Positions 1 through 9,008 of a stretch of 64,000 nt of DNA are shown in pieces. Each line of letters opens with the position of its first letter. Position 1 is the stretch's first letter. The stretch comes from Oleiphilus sp. (GTDB lineage Bacteria; Pseudomonadota; Gammaproteobacteria; Pseudomonadales; Oleiphilaceae). A program made the translations under genes and the position numbers. The DNA lies in the NCBI GenBank assembly GCA_006212045.1, contig PZPK01000005.1, positions 96,088 through 160,087 on the forward strand, in the 5' to 3' direction. Under the pieces are notes generated by a model. That model was not told the DNA's origin, made no database searches, and saw only the letters and a program-made list of their open reading frames with translations.

Positions 1-59
1 GGTAGAGCAGGGGATTGAAAATCCCCGTGTCCGTGGTTCGATTCCGCGACCGGGCACCA
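1..59 (+). tRNA. tRNA-Phe (GAA), 3' part
   Basis: The window opens inside a tRNA, at the D-arm sequence GGTAGAGCAG. The anticodon stem GGGGA/TCCCC closes a seven-base loop TTGAAAA, giving anticodon GAA (phenylalanine). The T-arm carries the usual GGTTCGATTCC, and the acceptor strand ends CCGGGCA with an encoded CCA at 57-59. The 5' acceptor strand lies outside the window. tRNA 3' ends are common integration sites for mobile elements, and the next 3 kb contains element debris. I found no second copy of the tRNA 3' end. Confidence 0.95.
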
Positions 60-74
60 TTCTTTATTTAAACT

Positions 75-96
75 CAGCCGCTTAGCGGCTGTTTTT
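75..96 (+). terminator. Rho-independent terminator after tRNA-Phe
   Basis: A seven-base stem CAGCCGC / GCGGCTG closes a TTA loop and is followed by five T residues. It lies 16 bases after the tRNA CCA end and would terminate the tRNA transcript. Confidence 0.85.
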
Positions 97-557
97 ATTT
101 CTACCCACCATCCTACCCGCCATAAAAATAGCCACCAATCTTTTTTGAGGCTGTTCAGGCTGATTCGTTCTTTCTTGAGCCAATTCAGTTTCTAAGCTTT
201 GGCATCACTATTTTTATCAGATGGAGATGCAGAAAACTTTCTATGCGAGCGGTCATCTTGCTTAAGGCCATAGAGATTCAACCCACCCTCCCCAAGTTTA
301 ACTTCTCGTATTTTTACCACGTATAACTCTTATCTAGTGAACGGTGACCTTAGCGAAAGCTATATGAGTTTAACCGGCTCACCCTCCGAAAATCCGTCAT
401 GGAATTTTCTTGATTCTGAGACCGCGTAGACATTTTGACCAAATGGTAAGTAATCTGGATGGTGGTACAGGAGTTGATGTATTGATCGCTGTTGCTGTTT
501 TTTAATAAGCTGCTTATAACAAAAAACACAGTCTGCCAATAATAATCGGTATAAGAA
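97..557. other. Intergenic, AT-rich, no supported gene
   Basis: This 460-base stretch separates the tRNA terminator from the FkbM gene. Both strands hold only short reading frames with no recognisable protein. It presumably carries the promoter of the downstream methyltransferase, but I cannot point to convincing -35/-10 boxes. Confidence 0.5.
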
Positions 558-1946
558 ATGATCGGCGCTACAGAGCAAGTCAAACTTCATAATGGAATTA
601 AAATTACAGTACCCGCAGGCAATAACCTGATAACAAACTACGTTTTAAAAGAACAGGGTGACTGGTTCGAGCATGAGATTCATTTTGTAAGAGAGTTTAT
701 TAAGCCTGACATGCATGTACTGGACATTGGTGCAAACTATGGCTTGTACGCAACTGCGATAGCAAACAACCTGACAGATGGCGGGCATCTATGGTGTTTC
801 GAACCGACACCAAGTACAACGACAGCTCTTAGGGAAACCTTTGCCGCTAATGGGTTTTCAGACAGAGTAACTCTTATCGAAGCGGGGTTGTCAGACAATA
901 ATGGCCAAGCATCCTTCTATGTTTCTGAAAATTCAGAGTTGAACTCTTTGTATGAAACGAGTTGTACAAGCGGTGAGAAAATAACTATTGATCTCGTTAC
1001 ATTAGATGACAGCTATGAAAAATATAGATGGCCAAAGCTAGATTTCATTAAGCTCGATGCAGAGGGAGAGGAACTCAACATCCTCAAGAAAGGGAAGAAG
1101 ACGTTATCAGAGTGTTCTCCTTTGATTATGTTTGAATTTCAAACAATAGGCTCCGCATATAACGTAAAGCTAATACATGCCTTTAAGACTATTGGTTACT
1201 CTTGCTACTCCCTTGTGTCAGAACTAAATATTTTGGTTCCCTTTGAACCTTCCCAGTCTAATGCTGACGCATATTTATTGAATCTTTTCTGTTGCAAGGA
1301 CGATACTGCCGCTAAATTGAGGGGCCAGGGAATTCTTGTTGACGATGCAACAAAAAATAAATCATACAATGGTTCCGCATACTCTCAGCTAAGTAAGCTT
1401 CGCTACTTTAAAGAATTTAACCTTCACGGATGGCAAGAAGTAGACGACCAGTATAAAAATCTTCTAGAGGCATACAATCACTATAGAGATGCGGCACTAA
1501 GTAAAAAAGAGCGTTACGAAAATCTACTCTATGCTTTTGACATTGTGAAGCAGAACCTAAATGAGGGAGTGTCAAACATCTTGGTGCTTTCAACATACAT
1601 GCGGGTAGCATTTGATATTGGGCAGCAAGCTCTAGGTATGCAAATCGGCAACTACATAGTGTCTAAATATCTGTGGAAAGCGACACCATTTAGAATTGAT
1701 GGTGGTTTTGTTCCTGCAAGCGATAAGTTTGAAAGCGTTTCTGTGAAAGGGGGCAGCCCTCACGAGTGGTTGCTCAGTTCTGTCATTGATGCATTGATTA
1801 GAAAAAGCAGCCATTCATCATTCTATAATGGGGAGAGCGTATTGCCTTTCATTGAGACACTTAGCAAGCTCAACTTTTTACAAGATGATATAACTAAGCG
1901 AAAGGACATGATTGAGGCGCGGAACTTCAATCCTAAACAGATCTGA
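558..1946 (+). CDS. FkbM-family SAM-dependent methyltransferase with a helical C-terminal extension
   Basis: Residues about 50-240 form an FkbM methyltransferase domain. The SAM-binding motif HVLDIGANYGLYATAIA is at about 53-69, and the family signature DFIKLDAEGEE is at about 162-172. FkbM enzymes methylate hydroxyl groups of sugars or polyketides and often modify surface glycans. At 462 residues the protein is roughly twice the domain length. The C-terminal half (about 245-462) is predicted-helical and I do not recognise it. The gene stands alone and is visibly AT-richer than the exopolysaccharide genes further on. Together with its position beside tRNA-Phe and element remnants, this suggests transfer. 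The ATG at 558 leaves about 50 residues before the SAM motif, as is usual. The substrate is unknown. Confidence 0.8.
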   Translation: MIGATEQVKLHNGIKITVPAGNNLITNYVLKEQGDWFEHEIHFVREFIKPDMHVLDIGANYGLYATAIANNLTDGGHLWCFEPTPSTTTALRETFAANGFSDRVTLIEAGLSDNNGQASFYVSENSELNSLYETSCTSGEKITIDLVTLDDSYEKYRWPKLDFIKLDAEGEELNILKKGKKTLSECSPLIMFEFQTIGSAYNVKLIHAFKTIGYSCYSLVSELNILVPFEPSQSNADAYLLNLFCCKDDTAAKLRGQGILVDDATKNKSYNGSAYSQLSKLRYFKEFNLHGWQEVDDQYKNLLEAYNHYRDAALSKKERYENLLYAFDIVKQNLNEGVSNILVLSTYMRVAFDIGQQALGMQIGNYIVSKYLWKATPFRIDGGFVPASDKFESVSVKGGSPHEWLLSSVIDALIRKSSHSSFYNGESVLPFIETLSKLNFLQDDITKRKDMIEARNFNPKQI

Positions 1947-2015
1947 TGATTGATTGTTTTCGTTGAGCCCTACTGGTCTTCCTATTCATTGGCACATTGA
2001 AAGGGTCGCAAATAG

Positions 2016-2052
2016 AGCAGCCCATTAAATTAATGTCTTGGCTGCTTTCTTT
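2016..2052 (+). terminator. Rho-independent terminator of the FkbM gene
   Basis: AGCAGCC at 2016-2022 pairs with GGCTGCT at 2040-2046 and is followed by TTCTTTTTT. It lies about 70 bases after the methyltransferase stop codon and suits plus-strand transcription. Confidence 0.7.
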
Positions 2053-2190
2053 TTTAAGAGACTAAATAGCCACCTAGCTCCTAGCGTTCGCAATGATGAA
2101 TGCGACGAAATCGGGGCCCCTATCCAATCCGAATAGAAACGGGGCGCAGGGAATCGCATCTCTCGACATTTTTAGCAGGAAAAAGCCAAG

Positions 2191-2394
2191 TCACCACCAC
2201 ATAAGCTGCTGCGCTGCGTTGGCTCTTGTCTGTCCTTCAACTGCAAATTTGCAGTTGTTACCCGCTCGCCTTGAATCAGACCTATCTAAATTCGCCAGCT
2301 TTGCCGCCACCATTGCCCGTTGTGATTCGCTGAGGTGTCGCCACCACTCAAACGCCACTTTTAGGGGTCTGAGTTGGTTGTTCTGAGTAGGTGT
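2191..2394 (-). pseudogene. Fragment of a ParB/DNA-methylase-associated element protein
   Basis: The minus strand reads open for 67 codons, beginning directly after an in-frame TAA. It contains the segment RHLSESQRAMVAAKLANL. From memory, this kind of segment precedes the helix-turn-helix part of ParB-like and DNA-methylase proteins on plasmids and integrated elements. The frame has no good start codon and ends abruptly after QQLMWW, where such proteins normally continue into a DNA-recognition helix. It is therefore an internal remnant, not a working gene. The family assignment rests on recall of the motif and was not searched. Confidence 0.5.
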
Positions 2395-2500
2395 TTAGAC
2401 TACGGATAACGTAAGAGGAAGCGCCCCTCTCGTAATATGGTGAATAGCGTTTATTCGCGAGTCGTCGAACCCGTAACAGTGACGCTGGGGAGTACTTTTT

Positions 2501-2716
2501 TTAGATCAAATGACTGGCCCCTGTGTCGTCCAGCAACAATAACTCGCCGCGCACCACATTAACTGCCTTTGGCGCTTCAATGGATAAACGTGTTTGCTGG
2601 CCTTTGATCTGGCTAACGCTGAGAATGATTTCCTGATTCTGGCCGTGTTCGTCCGTGTAGAGGAATAAAACGGTCTGGTTCGGTTTGCAGCCAAGGCAGC
2701 TTAATGGAAATTTCAT
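2501..2716 (-). CDS. Divergent CsrA/RsmA-like RNA-binding protein
   Basis: The 71-residue product matches the body of carbon storage regulator CsrA. The stretch IILSVSQIKGQQTRLSIEAP followed by KAVNVVRGEL aligns with the CsrA segment from the second to the fifth beta-strand. It keeps the VKG-type turn, the APK motif and the arginine equivalent to CsrA Arg44. The first strand is unusual: the conserved LxLTRR start is absent and about 20 unrelated residues (MKFPLSCLGCKPNQ) precede. CsrA proteins bind GGA motifs in mRNA leaders and change translation or stability. The start at 2716 has no clear ribosome-binding site. Its neighbours are element remnants, and mobile-element-borne CsrA homologues are known. 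It may be functional or decaying. Confidence 0.6.
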   Translation of the reverse strand: MKFPLSCLGCKPNQTVLFLYTDEHGQNQEIILSVSQIKGQQTRLSIEAPKAVNVVRGELLLLDDTGASHLI

Positions 2717-2762
2717 CCAAAGAGCGGTTCTAAACTAGGGGGGAGGTCACTGTCAGTTCAGC

Positions 2763-2951
2763 CTAAAAAGCCTCACGTTCATTACGTGCCTTTATACGCT
2801 TTTTCCCCGTTATGCGATCAAACACCCCCCGAAAACCACTACTAAGGCGTTGCTGCCTACGAGCATCATCTACAAAATACTGTTTTTTTGTTGCAGCTTT
2901 AGGGCCTTGAGCAACACCCAACGAGTACCCGGGCTTTAGGGGCAACTTCAA
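2763..2951 (-). pseudogene. Short remnant, possibly of a relaxase or other conjugation protein
   Basis: A 62-codon frame with a TTG start encodes a basic peptide ending FDRITGKKRIKARNEREAF. The pattern of a hydrophobic-FDRxTG stretch, basic residues and QNE/RNE resembles a segment I recall from relaxase and mobilisation proteins. Nothing else of such a protein is present and the frame stops at once. It lies 46 bases upstream of the CsrA-like gene on the same strand. It could also be a genuine small protein; the assignment is tentative. Confidence 0.25.
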
Positions 2952-3254
2952 TTAGCGAGTAAGAAAGAATTGACTCAATGCTGTGTGCGAAACAGCTTGT
3001 ATCAAGCGGCTGATGCAATCGAAGACGCGAAAGGGGGGTCAATCATCGGCGCAGCAACAAGTGTTAAGCGCCGGAAGGAATAAACAAGCGGATTTGCGCT
3101 AGACCCGGACCGGACTGCTCATTTTCAAGCCCTTAGCGCGGAGTAGTCTGCATTTGGAGAATGTATACATATATCAGAAATTCAGGCCCGAAGAACGAGC
3201 CTGAATGAGCGACAAAAACACTGGTGTCCTTGCCTCGACGGTTGTGTGTTGGGT
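2952..3254. other. Intergenic, degenerate sequence
   Basis: No supported gene. On the plus strand, an open stretch from about 2963 to 3082 encodes a short peptide ending in VKRRKE that resembles a decayed gene tail, but it has no start and I do not recognise it. The 3' part holds the hairpin listed separately. Confidence 0.4.
3181..3205 (-). terminator. Hairpin downstream of prsT
   Basis: TTCAGGC at 3181-3187 and GCCTGAA at 3199-3205 form a seven-base stem with an 11-base loop. On the minus strand it is followed by TTTCTGATAT. It lies about 50 bases after the prsT stop codon. It is a modest terminator, with a weak U-tract. Confidence 0.5.
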
Positions 3255-5669
3255 CTACCCTGCCTGCTCTGGCTGCAGCTCATTCAACAACTGCTGCGCT
3301 TGCGCTTGCCCTACGAACCCCTGCTTGGAGTTGAGGGCTTTTTCGAGATAGGTAAGCGCTGACCGGGTGTCGTTCTTGGCATGATAGGCAAGTGCCAGAT
3401 GGTAGTTGATCTGGGCGACTTCAGGCGCACGTTCTGCAGCTTCGCGAATCAACGGCAAAGCCAGATCCACCTGATTGCGTTTGTAGTAGACCCACCCCAA
3501 GGTATCGAGATAGCGCGGATTACTGGTGCCGCGCAACACTTCAGCTACTTTGGCTGCTTTTTCCAGACTGGCTTCGTCATCTTTGTAGGTGACCAGTAAC
3601 ATTGCCAGATTATTTGCCGCAAAAGCGGGCGGGTTGTCGCCACTATTAAGAAGTTCATACTGCTCAATTGCCCCATCTACATCCGCTGTGGCTTCGAGCA
3701 ATTGCGCTAGCTCGAGACGCAAGGTCTCAACAGGTCTGGCTTTTGCAATCCCCTGCTTCAGCACCGATATAGCCTGCACGTGCTGCCCTTCCGATTTAAA
3801 ACTAAGCGCCTTGTTACGATAAGGAACGACCCATTCGGGGCTTAGCGTAATCGCTTTATCCAAATGCTCCCGTGCCTGTTCGCTCTGCTTGTTGAGCATC
3901 AGCGTTTCGGCGAGCAGGTTGTGCATGAGTGAATTTTCGGGCTGTTTTTTGAGCCTGTTCTGCAACCAGTTTTTTGCATCACCAACGCGATCTGTCTGAA
4001 CCAACAGCTTCACTTTTGCCGAAATGGGTTCAATCGCATTGGCCTGCAGAGCGAGGCTTTGGTCATAGTTGCGCAGCGCTTCGTCGTAGTCCTGATTCAT
4101 CTGTGCAGCCAAACCTTTGAAGTAGAAACCGGAGGCTTTGTTTTCTTCTGACTTGGCTAAGACCTCTGCTATTTTCTTCAGCGACGTGGCATTACCGGCA
4201 CTTACATAAAGCTTTGCCAATTCTAGCTGGTTAGCCGGATTTTCAGGTAAACGCTGATAGATCTCTTCGCGCAAGGCAAGCGCTTCACCGGTTTTACCTT
4301 GCCGGGTGTAGACCACTGCGAGCTGATGGCGTACGGGCATATCCTGCGGGAAGCGTGTCACCAGTTGTTTGAAATAGTTTTCCGCCAGGCGTAACTCACC
4401 GGCTTCAAAATGTGTATTGGCCAGCGCTCGCATCACCTGCGGGTCATCCGGATCGCTTTTCATCACCACCCGGAAATCGGCAATCGCGTCTTCGTGACGG
4501 CCTTCCGCTTGGGCAATATTACCGCGCATCATCAGGGCATTCCGGTCGGCAGCATTGGCGGTAATCACCTGCTCAAGTAAAGGTTTGGCGAGCTCCGCTT
4601 CGTTCTTGCTCAGATAAAAGCGCGCCTTTTCATTCAGGGCTTTCAGCGCCGCAGGTGCTTGCGGATCTTTGGTGACAATGCCGTCCCATACGCTCAGCGC
4701 CTGATCGGGCTTTTTCTGCATTAAATGTATACGGGCCAGACCCAGCCTAAAGTCAACTTCATCAGCAAACTGCTGACTGTATTTGATTAATAGATCAGCC
4801 GCTTCTTCAAGCCGTTGTTGTCCTACCAGCAGATCAACCAACGATTTGCGTGCATCCAAGTTATCAGGTTCGCCCTCAATATATTGACGCAGAGTATTCT
4901 CGGCTTCTTCAATGCGCCCGTGTGACCCGAGGTAGGCAATCAGCCGTTGTTTGTGGACAAAATTTTCAGGCTTGAGTGTGATGACACGCTGAAGCGTTGC
5001 AATCGCCTCATCAGTTTGTCCAAGGTTTTGGTAGATACTGACTTTTGCCGAATACAAATCTACGCTTTCTGGATGTTCGGAAAGCGCCTGTTCAATCACT
5101 TTAAGGGCATGTTCATGCTCTTTCGAAGCAACCAGAACGTTCGCAAGCAGTACGGTGTTATCAATGTCGCCCGGCTTTTTCTGATGCACTTTTTCCAGTA
5201 TTGTCCGCGCGGCAATAAGGTCACCACGCTGCGCCAGTACACCCCCCTTTAGCGTCATCGCATTCAGATTATCCGGCTCACTTTCGAGCACCTTTTCGGC
5301 TTCCGCAAGCGCCAGATCCTGGGCTCGGGCAAGCAAATAAAGTTTGCCCAGTTCAATGGCCGCCCCGGAATGGTTGGGGTCCACCTCAAGTACTCCCTGA
5401 TACTGTCCGGCCGCCCCGCGCCAATTCTGCTCAGCAACCAATACCTTGGCCAGACCAAGACGCGCATCAATATCTTTGGGGTCGATTTGTATGACATTTT
5501 TATAACCGAGTTTGGCTTTGTCATAGTCTTCGGAAACAAAGCTTTCTTCAGCCTGGCTAAAGTACTTGGCCTTGCGCTCTTCTACTCCATCACACGCACT
5601 CAACAGCAATGTGGACGACAAGGTAAAAACGGCAATTCGGGAAGCGTTGCGACGAAAAATAAATGACAT
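3255..5669 (-). CDS. prsT: PrsT-like XrtA/PEP-CTERM-system TPR lipoprotein
   Basis: The 804-residue product starts with a lipoprotein signal peptide, lipobox LLLSAC with Cys at about 26. Tandem tetratricopeptide repeats follow from about residue 35 to the C-terminus, including repeated A..LA..Y and LDP-type patterns. This matches PrsT, the large TPR lipoprotein that travels with exosortase A loci and is required for exopolysaccharide production in such systems. It is probably anchored to a membrane facing the periplasm, where TPRs can scaffold other proteins. The typical family length is somewhat longer (about 900), so a few repeats may be missing. It is 81 bases from the WecA-like gene upstream. 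A palindromic GTCATA motif lies in that gap, so it may have its own promoter. Confidence 0.85.
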   Translation of the reverse strand: MSFIFRRNASRIAVFTLSSTLLLSACDGVEERKAKYFSQAEESFVSEDYDKAKLGYKNVIQIDPKDIDARLGLAKVLVAEQNWRGAAGQYQGVLEVDPNHSGAAIELGKLYLLARAQDLALAEAEKVLESEPDNLNAMTLKGGVLAQRGDLIAARTILEKVHQKKPGDIDNTVLLANVLVASKEHEHALKVIEQALSEHPESVDLYSAKVSIYQNLGQTDEAIATLQRVITLKPENFVHKQRLIAYLGSHGRIEEAENTLRQYIEGEPDNLDARKSLVDLLVGQQRLEEAADLLIKYSQQFADEVDFRLGLARIHLMQKKPDQALSVWDGIVTKDPQAPAALKALNEKARFYLSKNEAELAKPLLEQVITANAADRNALMMRGNIAQAEGRHEDAIADFRVVMKSDPDDPQVMRALANTHFEAGELRLAENYFKQLVTRFPQDMPVRHQLAVVYTRQGKTGEALALREEIYQRLPENPANQLELAKLYVSAGNATSLKKIAEVLAKSEENKASGFYFKGLAAQMNQDYDEALRNYDQSLALQANAIEPISAKVKLLVQTDRVGDAKNWLQNRLKKQPENSLMHNLLAETLMLNKQSEQAREHLDKAITLSPEWVVPYRNKALSFKSEGQHVQAISVLKQGIAKARPVETLRLELAQLLEATADVDGAIEQYELLNSGDNPPAFAANNLAMLLVTYKDDEASLEKAAKVAEVLRGTSNPRYLDTLGWVYYKRNQVDLALPLIREAAERAPEVAQINYHLALAYHAKNDTRSALTYLEKALNSKQGFVGQAQAQQLLNELQPEQAG

Positions 5670-5721
5670 AAAACGGCTCTATGAATAAGTTTATAACGCC
5701 GACACTGTGTCACAGAATTAA

Positions 5722-5735
5722 GTCATATTTATGAC
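5722..5735. promoter_or_regulatory. GTCATA-TT-TATGAC palindrome upstream of prsT
   Basis: A perfect inverted repeat with six-base arms and a two-base centre lies 53-66 bases upstream of the prsT ATG. Related GTCATAT elements occur upstream of the wza-like operon, shlB, a PEP-CTERM gene and a candidate small RNA. It is a possible operator; no binding data are available. Confidence 0.35.
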
Positions 5736-5750
5736 AAAGCAGCTGCCTTG

Positions 5751-7370
5751 CTAAGACAAAGCCAGCACACTGGTGATACCGAAAATAAACGACAGAGCCC
5801 ATCGAGCGAGCGAGCGATGCGAGGGTTTACCATCGAGCATCAGCTCCACAGCATAAAGAAAAATAATTGCCTGCGTTAACTGCGCACCAAACTGATCAAA
5901 ATGTTCATTCACGCCCGATAAATAGAACAACAGGCCTGCCGACACCAAAACAATCACATCCAGAGGATTGATACGAAAATTATCGGCTGCTTCCAGCTGA
6001 AACGATAACAATACGGCCGCTGCAATCAGGGCGATGTATAGCTTGATCCAAACTGTTTCGATCAAACCGGTTTGAGCACTGCAATAGACACCAAGACCAC
6101 AGGCCGCATACCAGACAGAACGGCTTAGCCAGCCTGCCTGCTGAAGCGGTGACAGCACGAGAATCAGCGACAGCCCAAACATCGCAACGTACAGCAAACC
6201 GATACCATCAATAGCCTGTGCTTGCCACAGGCAGAGGAAAAGATACACCGGCAACGATAAAAACAGAAAGGGCCTGATCAATGACCGCGCCACCATTTTA
6301 TAACGCACGACTGACTGCGTTTTGAACAGGGGCTGCACCACAGTGCTCAACCAGGATCGCTGATAGCGCCAGCCGCCTGTTTCTGCCAGGTAAAACAAGC
6401 CATTGAACCCGATGCAGAACGCGACAAACATGCACAACAGCACCCAATCCGCTTGATATTTGAAAACGAATGCCAACACGATTAGCGCGATCTGAACCAG
6501 ATAGATCACGATAACCGCTTCGTAGTGTTCAAGACCCAGCTTCATCAAGCGATGATGAAAGTGATTTTTATCCGCGGAAAAAGGCGAGCGCCCGCCCATC
6601 ATGCGGCGCGTCATCACGGTCAGCGTATCCAGTATTGGCAGCCCCATCAGTATCAAAGGCAATACCGGGCTCAACGCGGTATTCACCTGTTGCGTCAACA
6701 AGACGGCCGCCACACCTATACTGTAACCAAGAAACTGGCTACCGGTATCCCCCATAAATATCACAGCTGGGTGCGTGTTGTAGCGAAGAAAACCAAAGAT
6801 ACTGCCAGCTATCGCTAGCGCCAACATGACCAGCATGACACCGCCCGAAAGGTAAGCAAGCAAAGCAATTGCGCCAAGACTCAACAGACTGGTGCCACCT
6901 GCCAAACCGTCGAGACCATCCACCAGATTGACGGCATTGGTTATTCCCAGTAAGGCAATAAAGGTGAGCAGGATACTGAACCATAGAGGAATGGGACTCA
7001 GCCCCTGAAAGGGCAGCCATTGGATACTTACCCCGCCCACAATGATGAAGAGGCTTACAGCGATGATCTGGCCCAAGAACTTGATTTTATAATTGAGTTC
7101 CCGGCGATCATCCCAAATACCAAATATCAACAAACAGACAGCACCTAAAAAGTATGCTGTCAGCTCCCGGCTCGGCTCAGCCCATAAGACCAGCGGCACC
7201 AAAGCGCCCACCACAATTGCGATCCCGCCAACGCGCGGAATATTCCGAGTATGCACTTTACGCGCATTCGGTTTATCTACCAACCCCCAGGGCACCGCCA
7301 TACGAATTAGCGCAGGCATCATTAGCACTGCGATCAACATGGCAACCAGAAAACAGGCGATAAAAAGCAT
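5751..7370 (-). CDS. WecA/MraY-family undecaprenyl-phosphate glycosyl-1-phosphate transferase
   Basis: The N-terminal 330 residues are a polytopic GT4/WecA-type domain. It has WDDRRELNYKIK near 86-97, the catalytic loop NAVNLVDGLDGLAGG at about 145-159, FMGDTGSQFLGY at about 205-216 and the HFHHRL motif at about 270-275. The enzyme transfers a sugar-1-phosphate to undecaprenyl phosphate on the inner membrane, starting the repeat unit. The remaining roughly 200 residues form further hydrophobic segments not found in E. coli WecA (367 residues); I do not recognise them. It follows xrtA-epsI by 12 bases and is probably co-transcribed. No other initiating transferase is seen in the window, so it is the likely primer of the polysaccharide encoded at 12709-25568. 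Confidence 0.85.
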   Translation of the reverse strand: MLFIACFLVAMLIAVLMMPALIRMAVPWGLVDKPNARKVHTRNIPRVGGIAIVVGALVPLVLWAEPSRELTAYFLGAVCLLIFGIWDDRRELNYKIKFLGQIIAVSLFIIVGGVSIQWLPFQGLSPIPLWFSILLTFIALLGITNAVNLVDGLDGLAGGTSLLSLGAIALLAYLSGGVMLVMLALAIAGSIFGFLRYNTHPAVIFMGDTGSQFLGYSIGVAAVLLTQQVNTALSPVLPLILMGLPILDTLTVMTRRMMGGRSPFSADKNHFHHRLMKLGLEHYEAVIVIYLVQIALIVLAFVFKYQADWVLLCMFVAFCIGFNGLFYLAETGGWRYQRSWLSTVVQPLFKTQSVVRYKMVARSLIRPFLFLSLPVYLFLCLWQAQAIDGIGLLYVAMFGLSLILVLSPLQQAGWLSRSVWYAACGLGVYCSAQTGLIETVWIKLYIALIAAAVLLSFQLEAADNFRINPLDVIVLVSAGLLFYLSGVNEHFDQFGAQLTQAIIFLYAVELMLDGKPSHRSLARWALSFIFGITSVLALS

Positions 7371-7382
7371 CAGTAGGCTACG

Positions 7383-8960
7383 TTATTGAGGGATGAAGTC
7401 GTTTAGGCGATGCTGTATCTGTACCATAAAGTCTGCGGCAGCATGATCTGCCGCATCCAGGGGCTGATTGCGCTCAAGTGGAATAGTCAGGCGCACCAAT
7501 GCTCCGTCACTGCGGTTCAACGTGAGTGCATCCCAGAACAGGTACCATTTCACCAGGTATTCGTTCGTGATGATGCGGCCGCGTTGTTGAAACCAGTAAT
7601 ATACGACCTGACGATGTTCGCCCTTCTGAATCACCGCCCGATTTGCCATTAGTGGCTGGGAGTTGAGATATAGCCCCCCCAGATGCTGTGTTTCAAGCGA
7701 AGTGATTTGCCACCCTCCACCCGGAATGCAGGAGCGCGGAGAATGCGCGGATTCACCTTTTTTCTGGCTTCCGTAGTAAGCAATATAAAAGTTCAGGTGA
7801 TCCCTGCCTTTGCGGTAGTTTGCCATCAGGTAGTCATCAAACTTTAACTCTTCAATATACACACTCTCAAGCGCATCCGGCGTGCCGTACCAGTCTCCAA
7901 CCAACAAAGGAAAATGATTCAGGGAAAGACGTTCGGGGACGATTTCCTCGCCCTTCGAATTGGTAAGGCTAAATAACAGAACAGACACCACAGCTAGAAA
8001 TCCAGCGAGAGGAAACAGCACCGGCAACCCTCTTTTCAGGTCTTCGTTGTCCCGGGTAGCCGTCTGACTCGCATCGATCACAAAAACATCTGTCAGATTG
8101 CGTCGGTCACCTGTCAAACGCAACAGTAAGACCAATTCAACGATCAGTACGGCCAGAGAGGCCATAAACATAAACCAGCCCTCAATATCATGGAGCAGGC
8201 CCTCTGCCATCTCCGGCCCCCAGTATTCCACCGACACCCCGATGGCACCGATACGAATACTATTCATGATGACCGTGATGGGGATGGTCGATACAAACAA
8301 TACCACGCGCTTCCAGAGCGGGATTTCACACAGATAAGCCAAAATAAACCCGAGCGCCACCAGCGGATAGAGATAGCGCAAGCCGGAGCAGGCATCGACC
8401 ACCTGCAGTTTATAGATCCCCAGATCAATGACATTGCCTTCGAGATAAACGCTAATATCAAACAGGCGAATAAAGGCTACGCCCAACTGTGACGAAATAA
8501 GCTGTAGCTCCGCCGACAGATTGTTATTGATAAAGGCAGGTAACGGCACCATAAAAACCAGAATAAGCAATGGTGCCATTAGCTCACGGGTATTGCGCCA
8601 GCCCAAAGTCATCCAAACCAGGCCGTAAAAGCACATGAGAAAAGACAGCAATACGCCCACGTAAATAGTCGCCAAATCGGTGATCACGAACAAGCCCAGC
8701 GCCAACACCATCAAGCCCAACCCAATGCCATTCGCCGATTGTGTGTCGTGTACCAGTCGCGCTCTGCGCTGCCATGCGAGGTAGATAGCAACGGCCGGAA
8801 TCATCACACCGTGACTGTATTCCTCAGTGTTGAACCACTGGTCTGCCATCCATAAAAACGACTCATGAAACAAGACACCCAGCAGCGCAAGAGCGACTGC
8901 ACACCACATGAGCAGTAGTGGAGAATCGAGTGAGAGTTTATATTTGAAAACAGATTGCAT
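7383..8960 (-). CDS. xrtA: Exosortase A fused to EpsI (XrtA-EpsI)
   Basis: The N-terminal half is an eight-helix exosortase. The catalytic Cys is in VVDACSGLRYLYP (about Cys191), the Arg in NSIRIGAIG (about Arg236) and the His in LLHDIEGWFMF (about His257). The C-terminal half, from about residue 320, is the EpsI domain with GDW near its start and the HSPRSCIPGGGW signature. Exosortases cleave C-terminal PEP-CTERM tails at the inner membrane. EpsI is a partner often encoded separately but fused here. I chose the ATG at 8960 because the exosortase helices begin right after it; the 35 codons further upstream overlap a long inverted repeat. It is divergent from the gene at 9142 and 12 bases ahead of the WecA-like gene. 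Confidence 0.9.
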   Translation of the reverse strand: MQSVFKYKLSLDSPLLLMWCAVALALLGVLFHESFLWMADQWFNTEEYSHGVMIPAVAIYLAWQRRARLVHDTQSANGIGLGLMVLALGLFVITDLATIYVGVLLSFLMCFYGLVWMTLGWRNTRELMAPLLILVFMVPLPAFINNNLSAELQLISSQLGVAFIRLFDISVYLEGNVIDLGIYKLQVVDACSGLRYLYPLVALGFILAYLCEIPLWKRVVLFVSTIPITVIMNSIRIGAIGVSVEYWGPEMAEGLLHDIEGWFMFMASLAVLIVELVLLLRLTGDRRNLTDVFVIDASQTATRDNEDLKRGLPVLFPLAGFLAVVSVLLFSLTNSKGEEIVPERLSLNHFPLLVGDWYGTPDALESVYIEELKFDDYLMANYRKGRDHLNFYIAYYGSQKKGESAHSPRSCIPGGGWQITSLETQHLGGLYLNSQPLMANRAVIQKGEHRQVVYYWFQQRGRIITNEYLVKWYLFWDALTLNRSDGALVRLTIPLERNQPLDAADHAAADFMVQIQHRLNDFIPQ

Positions 8961-9008
8961 GATGGTACCCGGCTTATGAATGCAGCCGCAGAGTCTATGA
9001 CCGGGACA

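Noticed and set aside
2093..2386. Plus-strand 97-codon frame
   Set aside because: It is the shadow of a minus-strand frame with clear similarity to an element protein.
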